Origin: a virus
Virus record (IMG/VR): IMGVR_UViG_3300031772_000248
Coordinates: 1-25,831 of that record
Reading direction: 5' to 3' (one strand)
Length of the DNA stretch: 25,831 nt
Position numbers and translations under genes: made by a program. Of the stretch, positions 1-6,434 are shown piece by piece. The notes under the pieces were generated by a model. That model did not search any database, was not told where the DNA came from, and worked only from the letters and a program-made list of their open reading frames with translations. Within the stretch, counting starts at the first letter, position 1. Each line of letters starts with the position of its first letter.

Positions 1-1
1 G

Positions 2-2143
2 TGGGCCTGGGAGATGGAAGACGAGATTCACCAGGTCTGTCCCATCACGTATAATCACCTGTGGGACAATCCTCCGTGGCCTGAATTCAATCGCGTGTTG
101 TATGATTCTACCGACTTGATCAACTGCATCAACTGGCCCACCTATGAGATGGTTCACAAGAGGTTTCCTGATAAGACGCACTACGTGCCTCATGGGGTGC
201 CCAAGGAACTGTTCAAGCCCCTGCCGGCTGCCGACATAGCACGCTTCAAGCGCAGCTTGTTGGGCCCTGAGCGGGCTGATCACTTCATGGTCTTGTTTGT
301 CTCGCGGAACGCCCGCCGTAAGATGCCGAGCGACATTTTGGTCTCATGGCGCATGTTCCTAGAAGAACTGAAGGCCAAACACGGGCACGCCAAGGCAACA
401 TTCATCATGCATGCAGATCCTCTAGATCCAGAGGGCGCTAACTTGCACCACGTGATCGATGTGTTGCAGATCAAAGATAGTGTTGTTTTTTCAAAAGACA
501 GAGTGGGCTTTCCGGAGATGGTTGGCATCTACAACATGGTCGATGTTGTTGTCAATAGAAGTTGTTTTGCAGCTGGCACTCGAGTCGTGGTGAAAGATCG
601 TGGCTACGTTCCTATTGAGGAAGTTGCTATAGGTGATCAGGTGTTGACGCACAAGCGGCGCTGGAAGCCTGTCATCGATTTGATTAGGAATGACGGTCGC
701 TCGAAGCGCATGATCCAATTGAAAATCACAAATTCGAATCCAGTTCGATGTACAGATGATCATAAGTTGCTAGCGATCAAACGCCGCGATCTGCCGGCTA
801 ATTTCTTTTTCAACGTTCATGGTCAGACGTCACTCGACTATGCAAGATTGACACCAGCGTCAGAGCTTATGGAAGGTGACTACCTCGTCAGTTCATACGA
901 AGGACCAAAACTGAAACTTTCAGATATCACAATCACCCCTTGGGAACTTGTGAAAGATGACACGTATCTCAGAGCGGGTCACAAGTCGGTACCAACCTAC
1001 GAGAAAAACGACAACAGAATCATTTCTCGTATCATGATGCGATATGACCATGGTCCCGCTGAACTTAGTTTGACACAAGACGTTGCATACGTACTGGGAA
1101 ATTGGACAGCTGACGGAACAACACATTCAACCTCGATTTCTTTTGACAAGAAACATCCTGATCGTGTAGAAAAATACATCGAGGCAGTCAAGAATGGGTT
1201 TGGAATGGATTGCACTATCAATGAAAGAAAATCACATGTTGAAGTTTGCATGCGCAACGGTGCAGTCATGGCTAGAATGTTCATGTCTTTGTGTGGTAAA
1301 TACTCAACTGGCAAACATGTCCCAGAATGCATCTTGCATGCAAATGATGAATTGAAACGTGCGTATCTTGCTGGGTACCTTGCTGGTGATGGTTGTACGT
1401 TGAAACACCCACAGTACGGTCACTTCACCCATCGAATTAGAACGATCTCAAATTCAATTGCATTTGGCTTGCGCCACATTCTGGTAGATTTGGGATACGT
1501 TCCGAACGTATACGAAAGCAGCAACGCTCACGGCTATAACAAGGCGGGACGAATCTGGACTATTGAATGGAGAGACCGCGTTGGAAATCAGGCTGGCAAT
1601 GGCAGCTGCCGTTCGTGGAACATAAATGGTAACATCATCAGTCGTATTAACGGAATTCATGAATCAAATGCTGAAGATGTTGTTTATGACCTTACGGTCG
1701 ATGAAGACCACACATACATGGTTGAAAACGTTACAGTTTCAAACTGTAATGAGGGTTTCGGACTAGGAACCCTTGAGGCCATGATGTGTGGCAAGCCGAT
1801 CATTGCTCTGAAAACGGGCGGTCTAACGAGGCAAGTTGAGGACCCAGAGACAAAGGAGCAGTATGGTATTGCCATGGAACCCGAAGTGAAGTGTCTAGTG
1901 GGTAACCAGTTGGTACCGTACATTTTTGAGGATTTTGTCTCTCATGAGACGGTCGCCAAAGCATTCATGAAAATGTACGAAATGGGTCCTGAGGCCCGCG
2001 CTGAACTGGGTGCCAAAGCAATGGCGCACGCCCACAAGGATTACGACCTGCAGAACACAGTCAACAAGTGGGATGAAACACTGACAGAGTGCATTGAAAA
2101 TTGGCAAGGCCGACACCAACGTTGGTCCAACGAGGAACTGTGA
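2..2143 (+). CDS. GT4-like glycosyltransferase, 5'-truncated, interrupted by an intein
   Basis: Retaining GT-B (GT4-type) glycosyltransferase that would move a sugar from a nucleotide-sugar donor to an unknown acceptor. The reading frame is open to the window edge (codons before the ATG at 14 read WAWE), and only about 90 residues precede the inter-domain region, so the true start and most of the N-terminal Rossmann domain are probably upstream. Residues here are numbered from the ATG at 14. Visible: VPHGVP (the usual linker signature), VLFVSRNARRK at the start of the C-terminal domain, and the donor-site E-x7-E motif NEGFGLGTLEAMMCGKP. That motif is reached only after removal of an intein (residues 184-577). 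The spliced product from this ATG would be 315 residues (183 + 132). It is followed after 1 base by a second glycosyltransferase gene. The substrate is unknown. The family call is firm, the exact reaction is not. Confidence 0.85.
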   Translation, partial: WAWEMEDEIHQVCPITYNHLWDNPPWPEFNRVLYDSTDLINCINWPTYEMVHKRFPDKTHYVPHGVPKELFKPLPAADIARFKRSLLGPERADHFMVLFVSRNARRKMPSDILVSWRMFLEELKAKHGHAKATFIMHADPLDPEGANLHHVIDVLQIKDSVVFSKDRVGFPEMVGIYNMVDVVVNRSCFAAGTRVVVKDRGYVPIEEVAIGDQVLTHKRRWKPVIDLIRNDGRSKRMIQLKITNSNPVRCTDDHKLLAIKRRDLPANFFFNVHGQTSLDYARLTPASELMEGDYLVSSYEGPKLKLSDITITPWELVKDDTYLRAGHKSVPTYEKNDNRIISRIMMRYDHGPAELSLTQDVAYVLGNWTADGTTHSTSISFDKKHPDRVEKYIEAVKNGFGMDCTINERKSHVEVCMRNGAVMARMFMSLCGKYSTGKHVPECILHANDELKRAYLAGYLAGDGCTLKHPQYGHFTHRIRTISNSIAFGLRHILVDLGYVPNVYESSNAHGYNKAGRIWTIEWRDRVGNQAGNGSCRSWNINGNIISRINGIHESNAEDVVYDLTVDEDHTYMVENVTVSNCNEGFGLGTLEAMMCGKPIIALKTGGLTRQVEDPETKEQYGIAMEPEVKCLVGNQLVPYIFEDFVSHETVAKAFMKMYEMGPEARAELGAKAMAHAHKDYDLQNTVNKWDETLTECIENWQGRHQRWSNEEL
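563..1744 (+). mobile_element. Intein with LAGLIDADG (DOD) homing endonuclease domain
   Basis: A 394-residue in-frame insertion with the hallmarks of a self-splicing intein. Block A begins at Cys184 (CFAAGTRVVV). Block B carries the TxxH motif as CTDDH (residues 246-250). Block F is VYDLTVDEDHTYMV, and block G ends VTVSN followed by Cys578 as the +1 extein nucleophile. The middle holds two LAGLIDADG helices, VLGNWTADG (360-368) and LAGYLAGDG (452-460), each with its acidic residue, so the endonuclease looks intact. The insertion lies directly before the NEGFG motif of the host glycosyltransferase, so enzyme activity should depend on splicing. The penultimate residue is Ser rather than the common His. 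Hand counts of 60 bases give 38% GC inside (1141-1200) and 60% in the upstream extein (301-360), although other genes here are also AT-richer than that extein. Confidence 0.93.
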
Positions 2144-2144
2144 G

Positions 2145-3305
2145 ATGAAAACTGTAATTCTCAGGGGACCTGCCTTGACTCAGTCTGGTTATGGAGTTCA
2201 TTGTCGTCAAGTAGCTCGTTGGTTGCTAGCTCGGCCGGGTCTCGATGTCAAGTTTCACGTGTTGCCCTGGGGTGATACACCTTGGATCTTGAACGCTGAT
2301 TCACATGACGGTTTGATCGGTGAGATCACAAAAAGAACCGTCGACGGTTCGGCACGAGCTGATGTGTCATTTCAACTGCAATTGCCTAATGAATGGGATC
2401 CTAAGATTGCAACACACAACGTGGGCATGACAGCTGGTGTCGAAACAAACAGATGCAATCCTGACTGGATCACGGCATGTAATTCAATGTCACAAGTCAT
2501 CGTTCCATCTTCCCATGTCGCAGCCTCACTCGAGGCTACTGGGACTATCACCGTACCTGTGCACGTAGTGCCTGAGGCTTACATTGATGCAATTCAACTT
2601 CCGACTGAAAAATTGCCCACGTTGCCTGAATTTTCAACGCCATTTAATTTTTTGGTCTTTGGTCAATTGACAGGAAACAACCCACACAATGACAGGAAGA
2701 ACATATTTTTCACACTGAAGTGGCTCTGTGAAACGTTCAAAGATGATAAAGACGTAGGGATTGTCATCAAGACTAACATGGGTCGTAATACCAAGATCGA
2801 TCGCAACGTAGTCAAAGGAATGTTGCTGGGTGTACTAAATGAATGTCGCAAGGGTCCATATCCACGGGTTCATTTTTTGCACGGTGATATGAATGACATG
2901 GAGATCGCTTCCTTGTACCGACACCCACAGATCAAAGCGCTGGTTTCACTGACACGAGGCGAGGGTTTCGGTCTTCCAATTCTTGAAGCAGCAGCCTCAG
3001 GGTTGCCCATCATTGCGACGGGTTGGTCTGGTCACTTGGATTTTTTGAAACATGGAAAGTACGTCAGCGTCTATTACCAGCTAGCTGATGTGCATCCCTC
3101 GAGGATTGATGGAAAAATTTTCATGCAAGGCTCGCGGTGGGCAAATCCTTCTGAAGAAGACGCTAAAAAACGATTCATCAAATTCAGATCATCACCGTCA
3201 GTTCCCACAAGTTGGGCCCAAGAACTGGCCATGGCTGTCCGCGAGCCTTATGGATTTGAAAGCGTTGCACGACAATACGATGAACTGCTGAAAGGAATTC
3301 TATGA
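2145..3305 (+). CDS. GT4-like glycosyltransferase (no intein)
   Basis: A 386-residue GT-B glycosyltransferase. The N-terminus reads MKTVILRGPALTQSGYGVH, the glycine-rich first strand-loop of GT4 enzymes. The C-terminal half has FLVFGQLTGNNPHNDRKN, then the donor-site E-x7-E motif in RGEGFGLPILEAAASGLPI, and WSGHLDFL, which contacts the donor in relatives. It aligns by eye with the preceding gene but has Arg-Gly where that gene has Cys-Asn, and carries no intein. I chose the ATG at 2145 over an upstream in-frame ATG at 2094 because GAGGA lies 8 bases upstream of it, it directly follows the previous stop, and the extra 17 residues look unlike a GT start. Its stop overlaps the next start (ATGA). 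Acceptor unknown: DNA bases, virion proteins or host glycans are all possible. Confidence 0.85.
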   Translation: MKTVILRGPALTQSGYGVHCRQVARWLLARPGLDVKFHVLPWGDTPWILNADSHDGLIGEITKRTVDGSARADVSFQLQLPNEWDPKIATHNVGMTAGVETNRCNPDWITACNSMSQVIVPSSHVAASLEATGTITVPVHVVPEAYIDAIQLPTEKLPTLPEFSTPFNFLVFGQLTGNNPHNDRKNIFFTLKWLCETFKDDKDVGIVIKTNMGRNTKIDRNVVKGMLLGVLNECRKGPYPRVHFLHGDMNDMEIASLYRHPQIKALVSLTRGEGFGLPILEAAASGLPIIATGWSGHLDFLKHGKYVSVYYQLADVHPSRIDGKIFMQGSRWANPSEEDAKKRFIKFRSSPSVPTSWAQELAMAVREPYGFESVARQYDELLKGIL

Positions 3306-3610
3306 TATGGTTCATCATAGTTGTGCTAGCACTGTTGTGTCTGTGTCTCGTGATCGGTCTTGTTTGGAGCCTCAGGCTTAACTTGAGTTATGCCGACAAG
3401 ATGGAAGAGATCAGAGATCAGGTAGATCAATCACTTGACGTGTTGAACACGTTTTATCAACGCGCGGTATCGCGAGCTGAACTTGAGGTAATGAGCGACG
3501 AACCGGTAATCCGAGAACTCGTCGCAGACCTTCAAGGCTCGCGAGATGCCATATTGCTCGTTGCCAATTTGATCGTCGATCCTCTCCAGGACGACGAGGA
3601 AGGTCAATGA
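3302..3610 (+). CDS. small single-pass membrane protein, function unknown
   Basis: A 102-residue protein. Residues 2-24 are a continuous hydrophobic segment (IWFIIVVLALLCLCLVIGLV), consistent with one N-terminal transmembrane helix or uncleaved signal anchor. It is followed by a charged, heptad-like helix (about 30-60) and an acidic C-terminus ending DDEEGQ. The start overlaps the stop of the upstream glycosyltransferase by 4 bases and has AAGGA 5-6 bases upstream, implying coupled translation. I do not recognise a family. Small membrane proteins of this shape in phages can be spanin-like, lysis regulators or envelope-modifying, but there is no lipobox or spanin pair here, so none of these is claimed. 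The 3411-3731 minus-strand ORF over it is a shadow. Confidence 0.7.
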   Translation: MIWFIIVVLALLCLCLVIGLVWSLRLNLSYADKMEEIRDQVDQSLDVLNTFYQRAVSRAELEVMSDEPVIRELVADLQGSRDAILLVANLIVDPLQDDEEGQ

Positions 3611-3616
3611 GTAAGA

Positions 3617-4426
3617 ATGGCATCGAGAAAAAAGAAGGTACCTGCACCGCCAGTTGAAGAAGTGCAGTTGTCACCTGAAGAAGAAGCGCTCCGCGCTGAA
3701 ACAAAAAGACTGGCCGATGAGGAGGCTGCAAAGAAAAAGGCAGCCCGCATGTACTTTAATGCCAACACCCAGGCGGCGATCTGTGCCTATCAAAAGGCTG
3801 ACGCTCGAAAAGAACGTGAACGTCTCTATGTCAAAGAGATCGCGCCGGCGTTCGAGAAGTTGACGGAAAACTTGATCAACATTCACAAGTTCACGTCACT
3901 TCATGATACGTACGACGATCTCAAAAATGACTGTGTCAATTTCTTGTTCGAAACGATTCACAAGTTTGATGGAAATCGTGGCACGAATGCTTTTTCATAT
4001 TTCAACGTTGTCGCCAAAAATTGGTTGATCATCAAGACAAAACAAAAGGCCCTCCGTGTCAAGCGTTCTGTCTCGCTCGATGATCCAGATGCACTCAATT
4101 CTCTGGAATCGAAAATTGTCGAAGAGTACTGCATTGTCCCGTCAGCAGAAACATTGCTCGAAAATGAATCGTTGCCAGGCAACGTGCTCAAGTTGCTCTA
4201 TGAAATTCGGAGCAAAGTGAAGACAGAAAATGAACTGGCGTGCATCAATTCTATCATCACCATCTTTGAAAATGTTGATGACGTCGACCTGCTCAACAAG
4301 AGCGCCATCCTGCTCTACATGCGTGAGCTGTCAGGGTTGAGTCCAAAACAGTTGACGACGACGATGCAGATGGTGAAGCGCCACTATAAGAAACTCAAAG
4401 TTGATCCCAAATTTAAGCTGTGGTGA
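3617..4426 (+). CDS. gp55-like phage RNA polymerase sigma factor
   Basis: A 269-residue protein that probably redirects host RNA polymerase to phage late promoters. A Lys/Glu-rich N-terminal extension (residues 1-45, likely helical) precedes the core. The stretch at about 104-142, containing ETIHKFDGNRGTNAFSYFNV and VAKNWLI, matches sigma-70 region 2 as it appears in T4 gp55 and cyanophage relatives: an amphipathic helix, a Lys-Phe-Asp turn, then an aromatic-rich helix. The C-terminus (MRELSGLSPKQLTTTMQMVK followed by RHYKKLK) resembles a helix-turn-helix or flap-binding tail. T4 gp55 is 185 residues, so this protein is longer, mainly at the N-terminus. The start is 6 bases after the previous stop with only a weak ribosome site. 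The alternative, a generic sigma-70-like protein of other function, cannot be excluded. Confidence 0.72.
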   Translation: MASRKKKVPAPPVEEVQLSPEEEALRAETKRLADEEAAKKKAARMYFNANTQAAICAYQKADARKERERLYVKEIAPAFEKLTENLINIHKFTSLHDTYDDLKNDCVNFLFETIHKFDGNRGTNAFSYFNVVAKNWLIIKTKQKALRVKRSVSLDDPDALNSLESKIVEEYCIVPSAETLLENESLPGNVLKLLYEIRSKVKTENELACINSIITIFENVDDVDLLNKSAILLYMRELSGLSPKQLTTTMQMVKRHYKKLKVDPKFKLW

Positions 4427-4429
4427 ATT

Positions 4430-4804
4430 ATGGAAGACGACGACACAGGCAACATCGTAGTAATTCAAGACCGTGACATCGAAGAACGCATCAAGGATTT
4501 CGGGGGCTTGCTCAATCAGATTGAATCACTGAATGACAAGAAGAGGAAACTTTGGCTAGAAATTTATGAGAATTCGATCTCTGATCGGCAGAATTCATAT
4601 GCAATGTTCAGCCAACTCGTTAAAATTGTCAAAGACAAGAGTTCTGAACACGCAGTCCATGGGAAGACCATTGCTACCTACATTGAACGGATGAGCAAGG
4701 CCAATGATCAGCTGATCAAACTGGCTGAGTTGATCGCTCGCGCCGAAAAAGGTAATGAAGAAATTGACCCTGACGACATGTATAAACGCATAAACAAAGA
4801 CTGA
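4430..4804 (+). CDS. small charged coiled-coil protein, function unknown
   Basis: A 124-residue acidic, helical protein with no membrane segment. Heptad-like spacing of Leu/Ile runs through residues 18-50 (IEERIKDFGGLLNQIESL and onwards) and 85-105 (KANDQLIKLAELIARAEKG), suggesting a coiled coil. It starts 3 bases after the sigma-like gene stop and is co-directional with it, so the two are probably co-translated. It could be a partner of the sigma factor or a virion assembly chaperone, but no motif supports either. No recognisable family. Confidence 0.65.
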   Translation: MEDDDTGNIVVIQDRDIEERIKDFGGLLNQIESLNDKKRKLWLEIYENSISDRQNSYAMFSQLVKIVKDKSSEHAVHGKTIATYIERMSKANDQLIKLAELIARAEKGNEEIDPDDMYKRINKD

Positions 4805-4832
4805 TCGCGTGTTATCAACCTTAGGTACCGTC

Positions 4833-6434
4833 ATGGGTTATGAAAAGATCGATAAACACGCAGCTGAGGGTTCTGCTGACAGGATCCTCAGGGAACGTGC
4901 TAAATACGACAGCGGGACTAAAGGACCGCTGCCCGTCTTTTATCGGTACGTGGTGCTAGAAACCGTCTTTGATCCCACAGTAGCCTACGTTGACCTGACG
5001 AAGTACAACTATTGGGAAAATGCCCTGGGCGTCTCAAACATGGAATTCGCTTTGGCCTTGCCAAGGAACACAATCATCGGTCAACGAATCATTGATGGTA
5101 CATCGACTTCTTCTGAAGAACCCATGTTTTTGTTTCCGTTTTTTCCGTCACACCTGGCGATGCCCTGTAAGCCCGGTGAACACGTGTGGGTCATGTTTGA
5201 AGCACCGGGCATCGTTGACACCAACATCGGTTACTGGTTTTGCAAGATCACAGAAGTAGGCCATGTAGATGACGTCAACCACACCCATGCTCCTAGGGCC
5301 TATGAGTCAAGTTTTGTTCCTAATCTCAAGGACCTATTCACTGACACCGCTGATGCAGTCTATGAATTTGCTAACGGACAACGTGATAAGGCCGACGGCG
5401 AACGTTTCACGATTGCAGAGTCAATTGTCATCCCCGGAGACGACGAGGGGGCCTACGAAAAACTGTTGACTGAGACCGACAGTAGCCAATTGATGAAATA
5501 CGAAAAGGTCCCGAGATACCGCAAGAGGCCCGGAGACCTGGCTTTCGAGGGCAGCAACAATACTTTGATTGTCCTAGGAACTGACCGTACTGGTGCTGCG
5601 GCTGACTTGTCGGCGTCGCCAGATCCTGCCAAGGGAGTGAAGCCTGGCAAATTTGATGCTGACATGGACGGCAATGCTGGCATGATCGACCTAGTCGCTG
5701 GTCGCGGTCAAACAGACGACACGGGAGGCAAGGAAGTCACCTCCAAAAAGCTCGATAAATCTGAATTCAATAAAGAACTTGGCAAGAGCGGCACCGAAAT
5801 ATCAGACAAAGAAGGCAATCCCGACTGGAAGACTGATCGATCACGGGTGATGATCGTCCAGAGGACGATGGTCGATGCCAATTTGGGTCTCGATTCGTTC
5901 AACACTGACAAGTTTCCAGACGGTAAAGGCAAGCCCGGGTCGGCAGTCAAAGACCCATCTGCGGGCTCCGGTGCCATCGTCATCAAGTCAGACAAGGTCA
6001 GAATTATTGCTCGTGCAGACGTGGAAATTTTGGTCTCGGGGTACGAGACTGATGCCAAAGGCAACGTCAAGGCGTTGGATGATCCCGATAAATTTGCTGC
6101 AATTGTCATTCGCAGCAACGGCGATATCATTTTTAGACCGTCCAAACTCGGGTACATCAAGTTGGGCGGCGACGATGCGGACAAAGGCTTGGTATGCAGT
6201 GATGCCCCTGTCACAGCAGAGAATGGCGGTGTTTCAGGCTCACCGCTGGTCACCACTATGGGAGGATTCTTTGCCGGCGCGAAGCCCGAAGGTGGAAATA
6301 ATGGACCTGGATTGAGTCCCGGGTTGGGAAAATTTGCAAACAAAATTCTTGTGAAATTACATCATGTCAACACCAGGAACAGTAGGAAATTGTCAGACCG
6401 ACGCAGGGATCTTGAAATCAGATCAGAGCGGTGA
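4833..6434 (+). CDS. gp5-like baseplate spike/OB-fold protein
   Basis: A protein of about 533 residues. Residues ~113-140 (KPGEHVWVMFEAPG, then GYWFCKI) match the OB-fold strand pattern of gp5/VgrG-type hub proteins. After a Gly/Lys/Asp-rich linker, the C-terminal part (~380-460) shows strand repeats typical of spike beta-prisms: IVIKSDKVRIIARADVEILV, IVIRSNGDIIFRP and GYIKLGGDDADKG. This suggests a membrane-piercing central spike, with the lytic domain supplied by the next gene instead of a gp5-internal lysozyme. The upstream in-frame GTG at 4809 lacks a ribosome site. The ATG at 4833 has AGGT about 6 bases upstream, so I prefer it. The last ~23 codons overlap the next gene, and the residues encoded there are charged and look unlike the rest of the protein. 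Confidence 0.65.
   Translation: MGYEKIDKHAAEGSADRILRERAKYDSGTKGPLPVFYRYVVLETVFDPTVAYVDLTKYNYWENALGVSNMEFALALPRNTIIGQRIIDGTSTSSEEPMFLFPFFPSHLAMPCKPGEHVWVMFEAPGIVDTNIGYWFCKITEVGHVDDVNHTHAPRAYESSFVPNLKDLFTDTADAVYEFANGQRDKADGERFTIAESIVIPGDDEGAYEKLLTETDSSQLMKYEKVPRYRKRPGDLAFEGSNNTLIVLGTDRTGAAADLSASPDPAKGVKPGKFDADMDGNAGMIDLVAGRGQTDDTGGKEVTSKKLDKSEFNKELGKSGTEISDKEGNPDWKTDRSRVMIVQRTMVDANLGLDSFNTDKFPDGKGKPGSAVKDPSAGSGAIVIKSDKVRIIARADVEILVSGYETDAKGNVKALDDPDKFAAIVIRSNGDIIFRPSKLGYIKLGGDDADKGLVCSDAPVTAENGGVSGSPLVTTMGGFFAGAKPEGGNNGPGLSPGLGKFANKILVKLHHVNTRNSRKLSDRRRDLEIRSER

Noticed and set aside
5708-6343. 211-residue minus-strand ORF
   Set aside because: Antisense to the spike gene; Pro/Ser/Leu-rich shadow composition.
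6352-6434. Programmed frameshift fusing the spike and peptidase proteins
   Set aside because: No slippery heptamer with a clear downstream structure was seen, and the peptidase gene has its own ATG with a natural-looking N-terminus.
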